Assembly (NCBI GenBank): GCA_947652605.1
Contig: CANTFG010000254.1
Span: forward strand, 1-64,000
Direction: 5' to 3'
Source of the DNA: Elmis aenea
Taxonomy: Eukaryota; Arthropoda; Insecta; Coleoptera; Elmidae
Length of the DNA stretch: 64,000 nt
Part shown: in pieces, positions 1 through 14,170 of the stretch
How the letters are laid out: each line of letters begins with the position of its first letter
How positions within the stretch are numbered: the first letter of the stretch is position 1
The notes under the pieces: generated by a model
Told to the model about the DNA's origin: nothing
The model's input: the letters and a program-made list of their open reading frames with translations, nothing else
Databases searched by the model: none
Program-made: the position numbers and the translations under genes

Positions 1-1367
1 AATAGTCGCTCAAGGAACATATGTATTAACTAAAGCACGGTATTTTTAGGAAATTATTAAAATTAAAACCAGCTCATTGAAAGACATATGCAAAACAATT
101 GTATTCATGTAAAGAGGCGATGGATAAACTGATCCTGTGATATACAAATCAATAATTAAAATTGTTTCGAAATAGTCGCTCAAGGAACATATGTATTAAC
201 TAAAGCACGGTATTTTTAGGAAATTATTAAAAATTAAAACCAGCTCATTGAAAGACATATGCAAAACAATTGTATTCATGTAAAGAGGCGATGGATAAAC
301 TGTTCCTGTGATATACAAATCAATAATTAAAATTGTTTCGAAATAGTCGCTCAAGGAACATATGTATTAACTAAAGCACGGTATTTTTAGGAAATTATTA
401 AAAATTAAAACCAGCTCATTGAAAGACATATGCAAAACAATTGTATTCATGTAAAGAGGCGATGGATAAACTGTTCCTGTGATATACAAATCAATAATTA
501 AAATTGTTTCGAATAGTCGCTCAAGGAACATATGTATTAACTAAAGCACGGTATTTTTAGGAAATAATTAAAAATTAAAACCAGCTCATTGAAAGACATA
601 TGCAAAACAATTTGTATTCATGTAAAGAGGCGATGGATAAACTGTTCCTGTGATATACAAATCAATAATTAAAATTGTTTAGAAATAGTCGCTCAAGGAA
701 CATATGTATTAACTAAAGCACGGTATTTTTAAGACATTATTAAAAATTAAAACCAGCTCATTGAAAGACATATGCAAAACAATTGTATTCATGTAAAAGG
801 CGATGGATAAACTGTTCCTGTGATATACAAATCAATAATTAAAATTGTTTAGAAATAGTCGCTCAAGGAACATATGTATTAACTAAAGCACGGTATATTT
901 AGGAAATTATTAAAATTAAAACCAGCTCATTGAAAGACATATGCAAAACAATTGTATTCATGTAAAGAGGCGATGGGATAAACTGTTCCTGTGATATACA
1001 AATCAATAATTAAAATTGTTTAGAAATAGTCGCTCAAGGAACATATGTATTAACTAAAGCACGGTATTTTTTAGGAAATTATTAAAAATTAAAACCAGCT
1101 TATTGAAAGACATATGCAAAACAATTGTATTCATGTAAAGAGGCGATGGATAAACTGTTCTGTGATATACAAATCAATAATTAAAATTGTTTAGAAATAG
1201 TCGCTCAAGGAACATATGTATTAACTAAAGCACGGTATTGTTAGGAAATTATTAAAAATTAAAACCAGCTCATTGAAAGACATATGCAAAACAATTGTAT
1301 TCATGTAAAGAGGCGATGGATAAACTGATCCTGTTATATACAAATCAATAATTAAAAATTGTTTAGA
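1..1367 (+). repeat. Mixed satellite monomers before the first HOR
   Basis: Eight monomers with variants seen again at 12.5-14.1 kb (TTTTTAAGAC near 728, GATCCTG near 148). From about 1025 they show variants of the tail of the five-monomer block that follows (AGCTTATTG, ATTGTTAGG, GATCCTGTTATAT). Lengths of 170 or 172 bp are frequent here because of single-base gains and losses in homopolymers that no other copy shares. Confidence 0.8.
165..181 (+). other. CENP-B-box-like motif in a monomer (first example)
   Basis: TTTCGAAATAGTCGCTC across the monomer junction. Against the essential core of the mammalian CENP-B box, nTTCGnnnnAnnCGGGn, it matches TTCG, A and CG (seven of nine core positions) and misses the last two G. 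Many monomers carry TTCG here and many carry TTAG or TCAG, which breaks the core. Functional meaning is unproven; the overall 17-bp match is only partial. Confidence 0.35.
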
Positions 1368-4300
1368 AATAGTCGCTCAAGGAACATATGTATTAACTAA
1401 AGCACGGTATTTTTAGGAAATTATTAAAAATTAAACCAGCTCATTGAAAGACATATGCAAAACAATTGTATTCATGTAAAGAGGCGATGGATAAACTGTT
1501 TCTGTGATATACAAATCAATAATTAAAATTGTTTCGAAATAGTCGCTCAAGGAACATATGTATGAACTAAAGCACGGTATTTTTTGGAAATCATTAAAAA
1601 TTAAAACCAGCTCATTGAAAGACATATGCAAAACAATTGTATTCATGTAAAGAGGCGATGGATAAACTGTTCTGTGATATACAAATCAATAATTAAAATT
1701 GTTCAGAAATAGTCGCTCAAGGAATATATGTATTAACTAAAGCACGGTATTTTTAGGAAATTATTAAAAATTAAAACCAGCTCATTGAAAGACATATGCA
1801 AAACAATTGTATTCATGTAAAGAGGCGATGGATAAACTGTTCCTGTGATATACAAATCTATAATTAAAATTGTTTAGAAATAGTCGCTCAAGGAACATAT
1901 GTATTAACTAAAGCACGGTATTTTTTAGGAAATTATTAAAAATTAAAACCAGCTTATTGAAAGACATATGCAAAACAATTGTATTCATGTAAAGAGGCGA
2001 TGGATAAACTGTTCCTGTGATATACAAATCAATAATTAAAATTGTTTAGAAATAGTCGCTCAAGGAACATATGTATTAACTAAAGCACGGTATTGTTAGG
2101 AAATTATTAAAAATTAAAACCAGCTCATTGAAAGACATATGCAAAACAATTGTATTCATGTAAAGAGGCGATGGATAAACTGATCCTGTTATATACAAAT
2201 CAATAATTAAAAATGTTTAGAAATAGTCGCTCAAGGAACATATGTATTAACTAAAGCACGGTATTTTTAGGAAATTATTAAAAATTAAAACCAGCTCATT
2301 GAAAGACATATGCAAAACAATTGTATTCATGTAAAGAGGCGATGGATAAACTGTTTCTGTGATATACAAATCAATAATTAAAATTGTTTCGAAATAGTCG
2401 CTCAAGGAACATATGTATGAACTAAAGCACGGTATTTTTTGGAAATCATTAAAAATTAAAACCAGCTCATTGAAAGACATATGCAAAACAATTGTATTCA
2501 TGTAAAGGGGCGATGGATAAACTGTTCCAGTGATATACAAATCAATAATTGAAATTGTTTCGAAATAGTCGCTTAAGGAACATATGTATTAACTAAAGCA
2601 CGGTATTTTTAGGAAATTATTAAAAATTAAAACCAGCTCTTTGAAAGACATATGCAAAACAATTGTATTCATGTAAAGAGGCGATGGATAAACTGTTCCT
2701 GTGATATACAAATCAATAATTAAAATTGTTCAGAATAGTCGCTCAAGGAATATATGTATTAACTAAAGCACGGTATTTTTAGGAAATTATTAAAATTAAA
2801 ACCAGCTCATTGAAAGACATATGCAAAACAATTGTATTCATGTAAAGAAGCGATGGATAAACTGTTCCTGTGATATACAAATCAATAATTAAAATTGTTT
2901 AGAAATAGTCGCTCAAGGAACATATGTATTAACTAAAGCACGGTATTTTTAGGAAATTATTAAAAATTAAAACCAGCTCATTGAAAGACATATGCAAAAC
3001 AATTGTATTCATGTAAAGAGGCGATGTATAAACTGTTTCTGTGATATACAAATCAATAATTGAAATTGTTTCGAAATAGTCGCTTAAGGAACATATGTAT
3101 TAACTAAAGCACGGTATTTTTAGGAAATTATTAAAAATTAAAACCAGCTCATTGAAAGACATATGCAAAACAATTGTATTCATGTAAAGAGGCGATGGAT
3201 AAACTGTTTCTGTGATATACAAATCAATAATTAAATATGTTTCGAAATAGTCGCTCAAGGAACATATGTTTTAACTAAAGCACGGTATTTTTAGGAAATT
3301 ATTAAAAATTAAAACCAACTCATTGAAAGACATATGCAAAACAATTTTTTTCATGTAAAGATGCGAAGGATAAACTGTTCCTGTGATATACAAATCAATA
3401 ATTAAAATTGTTTCGAAATAGTCGCTCAAGGAACATATGTATTAACTAAAGCACGGTATTTTAAGAAATTATTAAAAATTAAAACCAGCTCATTGAAAGA
3501 CATATGCAAAACAATTTTTTTCATGTAAAGATGCGAAGGATAAACTGTTCCTGTGATATACAAATCAATAATTAAAATTGTTTAGAAATAGTCGCTCAAG
3601 GAACATATGTATTAACTAAAGCACGGTATTTTTAGGAAATTATTAAAAATTAAAACCAGCTCATTGAAAGACATATGCGAAACAATTGTATTCATGTAAA
3701 GAGGCGATGGATAAACTGTTCCTGTGATATACAAATCAATAATTAAAATTGTTTAGAAATAGACGCTCAAGGAACATATGTATTAACTAAAGCACGGTAT
3801 TTTTAGGAAATTATTAAAAATTAAAACCAGCTCATCGAAAGACATATGCAAAACAATTGTATTCATGTAAAGAGGCGATGGATAAACTGTTCCTGTGATA
3901 TACAAATCAATAATTAAAATTGTTTAGAAATAGTCGCTCAAGGAACATATTTATTAACTAAAGCACGGTATTTTTAGGAAATCATTAAAAATTAAAACCA
4001 GCTCATTGAAAGACATATGCAAAACAATTGTATTCATGTAAAGAGGCGATGGATAAACTGTTCCTGTGATATACAAATCAATAATTAAAATTGTTTAGAA
4101 ATAGTCGCTCAAGGAACATATGTATTAACTAAAGCACGGTATTTTTAGGAAATTATTAAAAATTAAAACCAGCTCATTGAAAGACATATGCAAAACAATT
4201 GTATTCATGTAAAGATGCGAAGGATAAACTTGTCCTGTGATATACAAATCAATAATTAAAATTGTTTACAAATAGTCGCTCAAGGAACATATGTATTAAC

Positions 4301-4612
4301 TAAAGCACGGTATTTTTAGGAAATTATTAAAAATTAAAACCAGCTCATTGAAAGACATATGCAAAACAATTGTATTCATGTAAAGAGGCGATGGATAAAC
4401 TGTTCCTGTGATATACAAATCAATAATTAAAATTGTTTAGAAATAGTCGCTCAAGGAACATATGTATTAACTAAAGCACGGTATTTTTAGGAAATTATTA
4501 AAAATTAAAACCAGCTCATTGAAAGACATATGCAAAACAATTGTATTCATGTAAAGAGGCGATGGATAAACTGTTCCTGTGATATACAAATCAATAATTA
4601 AAATTGTTTAGA
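1368..4612 (+). repeat. 19-monomer higher-order repeat, copy 1
   Basis: Nineteen monomers, 3245 bp, four bases shorter than the next copy. The four missing bases are single-base losses in runs (near 1434, 1669, 2735 and 2791), all private to this copy. The order of diagnostic monomers matches copies 2 and 3: TATGAACT, GGAATATATG, ATCTATAATT, AGCTTATTG, ATTGTTAGG, then GTTCCAGTG, AAAGAAGCG, GCGATGTATAAAC, CATATGTTTTAAC, two TTTTTTTCATG monomers, CATATGCGAAAC, ATAGACGCTC, CTCATCGAAAG, CATATTTATT and ACTTGTCCTG. Confidence 0.93.
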
Positions 4613-7600
4613 AATAGTCGCTCAAGGAACATATGTATTAACTAAAGCACGGTATTTTTAGGAAATTATTAAAAATTAAAACCAGCTCATTGAAAGACAT
4701 ATGCAAAACAATTGTATTCATGTAAAGAGGCGATGGATAAACTGTTTCTGTGATATACAAATCAATAATTAAAATTGTTTCGAAATAGTCGCTCAAGGAA
4801 CATATGTATGAACTAAAGCACGGTATTTTTTGGAAATCATTAAAAATTAAAACCAGCTCATTGAAAGACATATGCAAAACAATTGTATTCATGTAAAGAG
4901 GCGATGGATAAACTGTTCCTGTGATATACAAATCAATAATTAAAATTGTTCAGAAATAGTCGCTCAAGGAATATATGTATTAACTAAAGCACGGTATTTT
5001 TAGGAAATTATTAAAAATTAAAACCAGCTCATTGAAAGACATATGCAAAACAATTGTATTCATGTAAAGAGGCGATGGATAAACTGTTCCTGTGATATAC
5101 AAATCTATAATTAAAATTGTTTAGAAATAGTCGCTCAAGGAACATATGTATTAACTAAAGCACGGTATTTTTTAGGAAATTATTAAAAATTAAAACCAGC
5201 TTATTGAAAGACATATGCAAAACAATTGTATTCATGTAAAGAGGCGATGGATAAACTGTTCCTGTGATATACAAATCAATAATTAAAATTGTTTAGAAAT
5301 AGTCGCTCAAGGAACATATGTATTAACTAAAGCACGGTATTGTTAGGAAATTATTAAAAATTAAAACCAGCTCATTGAAAGACATATGCAAAACAATTGT
5401 ATTCATGTAAAGAGGCGATGGATAAACTGATCCTGTTATATACAAATCAATAATTAAAAATGTTTAGAAATAGTCGCTCAAGGAACATATGTATTAACTA
5501 AAGCACGGTATTTTTAGGAAATTATTAAAAATTAAAACCAGCTCATTGAAAGACATATGCAAAACAATTGTATTCATGTAAAGAGGCGATGGATAAACTG
5601 TTTCTGTGATATACAAATCAATAATTAAAATTGTTTCGAAATAGTCGCTCAAGGAACATATGTATGAACTAAAGCACGGTATTTTTTGGAAATCATTAAA
5701 AATTAAAACCAGCTCATTGAAAGACATATGCAAAACAATTGTATTCATGTAAAGAGGCGATGGATAAACTGTTCCAGTGATATACAAATCAATAATTGAA
5801 ATTGTTTCGAAATAGTCGCTTAAGGAACATATGTATTAACTAAAGCACGGTATTTTTAGGAAATTATTAAAAATTAAAACCAGCTCTTTGAAAGACATAT
5901 GCAAAACAATTGTATTCATGTAAAGAGGCGATGGATAAACTGTTCCTGTGATATACAAATCAATAATTAAAATTGTTCAGAAATAGTCGCTCAAGGAATA
6001 TATGTATTAACTAAAGCACGGTATTTTTAGGAAATTATTAAAAATTAAAACCAGCTCATTGAAAGACATATGCAAAACAATTGTATTCATGTAAAGAAGC
6101 GATGGATAAACTGTTCCTGTGATATACAAATCAATAATTAAAATTGTTTAGAAATAGTCGCTCAAGGAACATATGTATTAACTAAAGCACGGTATTTTTA
6201 GGAAATTATTAAAAATTAAAACCAGCTCATTGAAAGACATATGCAAAACAATTGTATTCATGTAAAGAGGCGATGTATAAACTGTTTCTGTGATATACAA
6301 ATCAATAATTGAAATTGTTTCGAAATAGTCGCTTAAGGAACATATGTATTAACTAAAGCACGGTATTTTTAGGAAATTATTAAAAATTAAAACCAGCTCA
6401 TTGAAAGACATATGCAAAACAATTGTATTCATGTAAAGAGGCGATGGATAAACTGTTTCTGTGATATACAAATCAATAATTAAATATGTTTCGAAATAGT
6501 CGCTCAAGGAACATATGTTTTAACTAAAGCACGGTATTTTTAGGAAATTATTAAAAATTAAAACCAACTCATTGAAAGACATATGCAAAACAATTTTTTT
6601 CATGTAAAGATGCGAAGGATAAACTGTTCCTGTGATATACAAATCAATAATTAAAATTGTTTCGAAATAGTCGCTCAAGGAACATATGTATTAACTAAAG
6701 CACGGTATTTTAAGAAATTATTAAAAATTAAAACCAGCTCATTGAAAGACATATGCAAAACAATTTTTTTCATGTAAAGATGCGAAGGATAAACTGTTCC
6801 TGTGATATACAAATCAATAATTAAAATTGTTTAGAAATAGTCGCTCAAGGAACATATGTATTAACTAAAGCACGGTATTTTTAGGAAATTATTAAAAATT
6901 AAAACCAGCTCATTGAAAGACATATGCGAAACAATTGTATTCATGTAAAGAGGCGATGGATAAACTGTTCCTGTGATATACAAATCAATAATTAAAATTG
7001 TTTAGAAATAGACGCTCAAGGAACATATGTATTAACTAAAGCACGGTATTTTTAGGAAATTATTAAAAATTAAAACCAGCTCATCGAAAGACATATGCAA
7101 AACAATTGTATTCATGTAAAGAGGCGATGGATAAACTGTTCCTGTGATATACAAATCAATAATTAAAATTGTTTAGAAATAGTCGCTCAAGGAACATATT
7201 TATTAACTAAAGCACGGTATTTTTAGGAAATCATTAAAAATTAAAACCAGCTCATTGAAAGACATATGCAAAACAATTGTATTCATGTAAAGAGGCGATG
7301 GATAAACTGTTCCTGTGATATACAAATCAATAATTAAAATTGTTTAGAAATAGTCGCTCAAGGAACATATGTATTAACTAAAGCACGGTATTTTTAGGAA
7401 ATTATTAAAAATTAAAACCAGCTCATTGAAAGACATATGCAAAACAATTGTATTCATGTAAAGATGCGAAGGATAAACTTGTCCTGTGATATACAAATCA
7501 ATAATTAAAATTGTTTACAAATAGTCGCTCAAGGAACATATGTATTAACTAAAGCACGGTATTTTTAGGAAATTATTAAAAATTAAAACCAGCTCATTGA

Positions 7601-7861
7601 AAGACATATGCAAAACAATTGTATTCATGTAAAGAGGCGATGGATAAACTGTTCCTGTGATATACAAATCAATAATTAAAATTGTTTAGAAATAGTCGCT
7701 CAAGGAACATATGTATTAACTAAAGCACGGTATTTTTAGGAAATTATTAAAAATTAAAACCAGCTCATTGAAAGACATATGCAAAACAATTGTATTCATG
7801 TAAAGAGGCGATGGATAAACTGTTCCTGTGATATACAAATCAATAATTAAAATTGTTTAGA
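4613..7861 (+). repeat. 19-monomer higher-order repeat, copy 2
   Basis: 3249 bp, exactly 19 x 171, with the same ordered diagnostic variants as copy 1. Within it the first five monomers (4613-5468, 856 bp including one extra T) are followed by a block that begins the same way (TTTCTGTG, then TATGAACT) before diverging at GTTCCAGTG. This suggests an older five-monomer duplication nested inside the HOR. Confidence 0.95.
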
Positions 7862-10800
7862 AATAGTCGCTCAAGGAACATATGTATTAACTAAAGCACG
7901 GTATTTTTAGGAAATTATTAAAAATTAAAACCAGCTCATTGAAAGACATATGCAAAACAATTGTATTCATGTAAAGAGGCGATGGATAAACTGTTTCTGT
8001 GATATACAAATCAATAATTAAAATTGTTTCGAAATAGTCGCTCAAGGAACATATGTATGAACTAAAGCACGGTATTTTTTGGAAATCATTAAAAATTAAA
8101 ACCAGCTCATTGAAAGACATATGCAAAACAATTGTATTCATGTAAAGAGGCGATGGATAAACTGTTCCTGTGATATACAAATCAATAATTAAAATTGTTC
8201 AGAAATAGTCGCTCAAGGAATATATGTATTAACTAAAGCACGGTATTTTTAGGAAATTATTAAAAATTAAAACCAGCTCATTGAAAGACATATGCAAAAC
8301 AATTGTATTCATGTAAAGAGGCGATGGATAAACTGTTCCTGTGATATACAAATCTATAATTAAAATTGTTTAGAAATAGTCGCTCAAGGAACATATGTAT
8401 TAACTAAAGCACGGTATTTTTTAGGAAATTATTAAAAATTAAAACCAGCTTATTGAAAGACATATGCAAAACAATTGTATTCATGTAAAGAGGCGATGGA
8501 TAAACTGTTCCTGTGATATACAAATCAATAATTAAAATTGTTTAGAAATAGTCGCTCAAGGAACATATGTATTAACTAAAGCACGGTATTGTTAGGAAAT
8601 TATTAAAAATTAAAACCAGCTCATTGAAAGACATATGCAAAACAATTGTATTCATGTAAAGAGGCGATGGATAAACTGATCCTGTTATATACAAATCAAT
8701 AATTAAAAATGTTTAGAAATAGTCGCTCAAGGAACATATGTATTAACTAAAGCACGGTATTTTTAGGAAATTATTAAAAATTAAAACCAGCTCATTGAAA
8801 GACATATGCAAAACAATTGTATTCATGTAAAGAGGCGATGGATAAACTGTTTCTGTGATATACAAATCAATAATTAAAATTGTTTCGAAATAGTCGCTCA
8901 AGGAACATATGTATGAACTAAAGCACGGTATTTTTTGGAAATCATTAAAAATTAAAACCAGCTCATTGAAAGACATATGCAAAACAATTGTATTCATGTA
9001 AAGAGGCGATGGATAAACTGTTCCAGTGATATACAAATCAATAATTGAAATTGTTTCGAAATAGTCGCTTAAGGAACATATGTATTAACTAAAGCACGGT
9101 ATTTTTAGGAAATTATTAAAAATTAAAACCAGCTCTTTGAAAGACATATGCAAAACAATTGTATTCATGTAAAGAGGCGATGGATAAACTGTTCCTGTGA
9201 TATACAAATCAATAATTAAAATTGTTCAGAAATAGTCGCTCAAGGAATATATGTATTAACTAAAGCACGGTATTTTTAGGAAATTATTAAAAATTAAAAC
9301 CAGCTCATTGAAAGACATATGCAAAACAATTGTATTCATGTAAAGAAGCGATGGATAAACTGTTCCTGTGATATACAAATCAATAATTAAAATTGTTTAG
9401 AAATAGTCGCTCAAGGAACATATGTATTAACTAAAGCACGGTATTTTTAGGAAATTATTAAAAATTAAAACCAGCTCATTGAAAGACATATGCAAAACAA
9501 TTGTATTCATGTAAAGAGGCGATGTATAAACTGTTTCTGTGATATACAAATCAATAATTGAAATTGTTTCGAAATAGTCGCTTAAGGAACATATGTATTA
9601 ACTAAAGCACGGTATTTTTAGGAAATTATTAAAAATTAAAACCAGCTCATTGAAAGACATATGCAAAACAATTGTATTCATGTAAAGAGGCGATGGATAA
9701 ACTGTTTCTGTGATATACAAATCAATAATTGAAATTGTTTCGAAATAGTCGCTTAAGGAACATATGTATTAACTAAAGCACGGTATTTTTAGGAAATTAT
9801 TAAAAATTAAAACCAGCTCATTGAAAGACATATGCAAAACAATTGTATTCATGTAAAGAGGCGATGGATAAACTGTTTCTGTGATATACAAATCAATAAT
9901 TAAATATGTTTCGAAATAGTCGCTCAAGGAACATATGTTTTAACTAAAGCACGGTATTTTTAGGAAATTATTAAAAATTAAAACCAACTCATTGAAAGAC
10001 ATATGCAAAACAATTTTTTTCATGTAAAGATGCGAAGGATAAACTGTTCCTGTGATATACAAATCAATAATTAAAATTGTTTCGAAATAGTCGCTCAAGG
10101 AACATATGTATTAACTAAAGCACGGTATTTTAAGAAATTATTAAAAATTAAAACCAGCTCATTGAAAGACATATGCAAAACAATTTTTTTCATGTAAAGA
10201 TGCGAAGGATAAACTGTTCCTGTGATATACAAATCAATAATTAAAATTGTTTAGAAATAGTCGCTCAAGGAACATATGTATTAACTAAAGCACGGTATTT
10301 TTAGGAAATTATTAAAAATTAAAACCAGCTCATTGAAAGACATATGCGAAACAATTGTATTCATGTAAAGAGGCGATGGATAAACTGTTCCTGTGATATA
10401 CAAATCAATAATTAAAATTGTTTAGAAATAGACGCTCAAGGAACATATGTATTAACTAAAGCACGGTATTTTTAGGAAATTATTAAAAATTAAAACCAGC
10501 TCATCGAAAGACATATGCAAAACAATTGTATTCATGTAAAGAGGCGATGGATAAACTGTTCCTGTGATATACAAATCAATAATTAAAATTGTTTAGAAAT
10601 AGTCGCTCAAGGAACATATTTATTAACTAAAGCACGGTATTTTTAGGAAATCATTAAAAATTAAAACCAGCTCATTGAAAGACATATGCAAAACAATTGT
10701 ATTCATGTAAAGAGGCGATGGATAAACTGTTCCTGTGATATACAAATCAATAATTAAAATTGTTTAGAAATAGTCGCTCAAGGAACATATGTATTAACTA

Positions 10801-11281
10801 AAGCACGGTATTTTTAGGAAATTATTAAAAATTAAAACCAGCTCATTGAAAGACATATGCAAAACAATTGTATTCATGTAAAGATGCGAAGGATAAACTT
10901 GTCCTGTGATATACAAATCAATAATTAAAATTGTTTACAAATAGTCGCTCAAGGAACATATGTATTAACTAAAGCACGGTATTTTTAGGAAATTATTAAA
11001 AATTAAAACCAGCTCATTGAAAGACATATGCAAAACAATTGTATTCATGTAAAGAGGCGATGGATAAACTGTTCCTGTGATATACAAATCAATAATTAAA
11101 ATTGTTTAGAAATAGTCGCTCAAGGAACATATGTATTAACTAAAGCACGGTATTTTTAGGAAATTATTAAAAATTAAAACCAGCTCATTGAAAGACATAT
11201 GCAAAACAATTGTATTCATGTAAAGAGGCGATGGATAAACTGTTCCTGTGATATACAAATCAATAATTAAAATTGTTTAGA
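7862..11281 (+). repeat. Higher-order repeat, copy 3, with 20 monomers
   Basis: Same ordered monomers as copies 1 and 2 but 3420 bp long, exactly 20 x 171. The extra monomer is a local duplication around 9560-9760: the monomer with AATTGAAATTG and CGCTTAAGG occurs twice in a row (near 9556 and 9727) where copies 1 and 2 have it once. The ACTTGTCCTG marker moves from about 7478 in copy 2 to about 10898 here, a shift of 3420. Confidence 0.93.
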
Positions 11282-14170
11282 AATAGTCGCTCAAGGAACA
11301 TATGTATTAACTAAAGCACGGTATTTTTAGGAAATTATTAAAAATTAAAACCAGCTCATTGAAAGACATATGCAAAACAATTGTATTCATGTAAAGAGGC
11401 GATGGATAAACTGTTCCTGTGATATACAAATCAATAATTAAAATTGTTTAGAAATAGTCGCTCAAGGAACATATGTATTAACTAAAGCACGGTATTTTTA
11501 GGAAATTATTAAAAATTAAAACCAGCTCATTGAAAGACATATGCAAAACAATTGTATTCATGTAAAGAGGCGATGGATAAACTGTTCCTGTGATATACAA
11601 ATCAATAATTAAAATTGTTTCGAAATAGTCGCTCAAGGAACATATGTATTAACTAAAGCACGGTATTTTTAGGAAATTATTAAAAATTAAAACCAGCTCA
11701 TTGAAAGACATATGCAAAACAATTGTATTCATGTAAAGAGGCGATGGATAAACTGTTCCTGTGATATACAAATCAATAATTAAAATTGTTTAGAAATAGT
11801 CGCTCAAGGAACATATGTATTAACTAAAGCACGGTATTTTTAGGAAATTATTAAAAATTAAAACCAGCTCATTGAAAGACATATGCAAAACAATTGTATT
11901 CATGTAAAGAGGCGATGGATAAACTGTTCCTGTGATATACAAATCAATAATTAAAATTGTTTCGAAATAGTCGCTCAAGGAACATATGTATTAACTAAAG
12001 CACGGTATTTTTAGGAAATTATTAAAAATTAAAACCAGCTCATTGAAAGACATATGCAAAACAATTTTTTTCATGTAAAGATGCGAAGGATAAAATGTTC
12101 CTGTGATATACAAATCAATAATTAAAATTGTTGCGAAATAGTCGCTCAAGGACCATATGTATTAACTAAAGCAAGGTATTTTTAGGAAATTATTAAAAAT
12201 TAAAACCAGCTCATTGAAAGACATATGCAAAACAATTGTATTCATGTAAAGAGGCGATGGATAAACTGTTCCTGTGATATACAAATCAATAATTAAAATT
12301 GTTCAGAAATAGTCGCTCAAGGAACATATGTATTAACTAAAGCACGGTATTTTTAGGAAATTATTAAAAATTAAAACCAGCTCATTGAAAGACATATGCA
12401 AAACAATTGTATTCATGTAAAGAGGCGATGGATAAACTGATCCTGTGATATACAAATCAATAATTAAAATTGTTTCGAAATAGTCGCTCAAGGAACATAT
12501 GTATTAACTAAAGCACGGTATTTTTAGGAAATTATTAAAAATTAAAACCAGCTCATTGAAAGACATATGCAAAACAATTGTATTCATGTAAAGAGGCGAT
12601 GGATAAACTGATCCTGTGATATACAAATCAATAATTAAAATTGTTTCGAAATAGTCGCTCAAGGAACATATGTATTAACTAAAGCACGGTATTTTTAGGA
12701 AATTATTAAAAATTAAAACCAGCTCATTGAAAGACATATGCAAAACAATTGTATTCATGTAAAGAGGCGATGGATAAACTGTTCCTGTGATATACAAATC
12801 AATAATTAAAATTGTTTAGAAATAGTCGCTCAAGGAACATATGTATTAACTAAAGCACGGTATTTTTAAGACATTATTAAAAATTAAAACCAGCTCATTG
12901 AAAGACATATGCAAAACAATTGTATTCATGTAAAAAGGCGATGGATAAACTGTTCCTGTCATATACAAATCAATAATTAAAATTGTTTAGAAATAGTCGC
13001 TCAAGGAACATATGTATTAACTAAAGCACTGTATTTTTAGGAAATTATTAAAAATTAAAACCAGCTCATTGAAAGACATATGCAAAACAATTGTATTCAT
13101 GTAAATAGGCGATGGATAAACTGTTCCTGTGATATACAAATCAATAATTAAAATTGTTTAGAAATAGTCGCTCAAGGAACATATGTATTAACTAAAGCAC
13201 GGTATTTTTAGGAAATTATTAAAAATTAAAACCAGCTCATTGAAAGACATATGCAAAACAATTGTATTCATGTAAAGAGGCGATGGATAAACTGTTCCTG
13301 TGATATACAAATCAATAATTAAAATTGTTTCGAAATAGTCGCTCAAGGAACATATGTATTAACTAAAGCACGGTATTTTTAGGAAATTATTAAAAATTAA
13401 AACCAGCTCATTGAAAGACATATGCAAAACAATTGTATTCATGTAAAGAGGCGATTGATAAACTGATCCTGTGATATACAAATCAATAATTAAAATTGTT
13501 TCGAAATAGTCGCTCAAGGAACATATGTATTAACTAAAGCACGGTATTTTTAGGAAATAATTAAAAATTAAAACCAGCTCATTGAAAGACATATGCAAAA
13601 CAATTGTATTCATGTAAAGAGGCGATGGATAAACTGTTCCTGTGATATACAAATCAATAATTAAAATTGTTTAGAAATAGTCGCTCAAGGAACATATGTA
13701 TTAACTAAAGCACGGTATTTTTAAGACATTATTAAAAATTAAAACCAGCTCATTGAAAGACATATGCAAAACAATTGTATTCATGTAAAAAGGCGATGGA
13801 TAAACTGTTCCTGTCATATACAAATCAATAATTAAAATTGTTTAGAAATAGTCGCTCAAGGAACATATGTATTAACTAAAGCACTGTATTTTTAGGAAAT
13901 TATTAAAAATTAAAACCAGCTCATTGAAAGACATATGCAAAACAATTGTATTCATGTAAAGAGGCGATGGATAAACTGTTCCTGTGATATACAAATCAAT
14001 AATTAAAATTGTTTAGAAATAGTCGCTCAAGGAACATATGTATTAACTAAAGCACGGTATTTTTAGGATATTATTAAAAATTAAAACCAGCTTATTGAAA
14101 GACATATGCAAAACAATTGTATTCATGTAAAGAGGCGATGGATAAACTGATCCTGTTATATACAAATCAA
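11282..14170 (+). repeat. Mixed satellite region with paired TTTTTAAGACATT blocks
   Basis: Begins with near-consensus monomers. At about 12061-12180 it has the same monomer context as the one left of the transposon (TTTTTTTCATG, AAAATGTTCCTG, TTGCGAAATAG, GACCATATG) but with no insertion. It then runs through two copies of a block marked by TTTTTAAGACATT (near 12868 and 13730), GTAAAAAGGCG, CTGTCATATAC and GCACTGTA. About 12.48-15.07 kb of this arrangement is found again near 20.45-23.1 kb and 36.0-38.6 kb. Confidence 0.85.
12166..12169 (+). other. Empty-site paralogue of the transposon insertion (CTAA)
   Basis: The monomer here carries the same private variants as the monomer interrupted by the element (TTGCGAAATAG, then GACCATATG), 3420 bp (20 monomers) upstream of the first insertion. 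It reads straight through ATTAACTAAAGC with one CTAA. Comparison with the filled site fixes the element ends and shows a 4-bp target duplication. The next bases read GCAAGG where most monomers have GCACGG. Confidence 0.88.

Noticed and set aside
92..168. Stem between AAACAATT and AATTGTTT within each monomer as a structural RNA
   Set aside because: Eight A/T-rich pairs separated by about 60 bases are expected by chance in such AT-rich sequence, and there is no supporting compensatory change.
3340..3356. TTTTTTTCATG stretch as a special poly-T signal
   Set aside because: It is a two-base substitution variant (TTGTATTC to TTTTTTTC) of the normal monomer, copied with the HOR.
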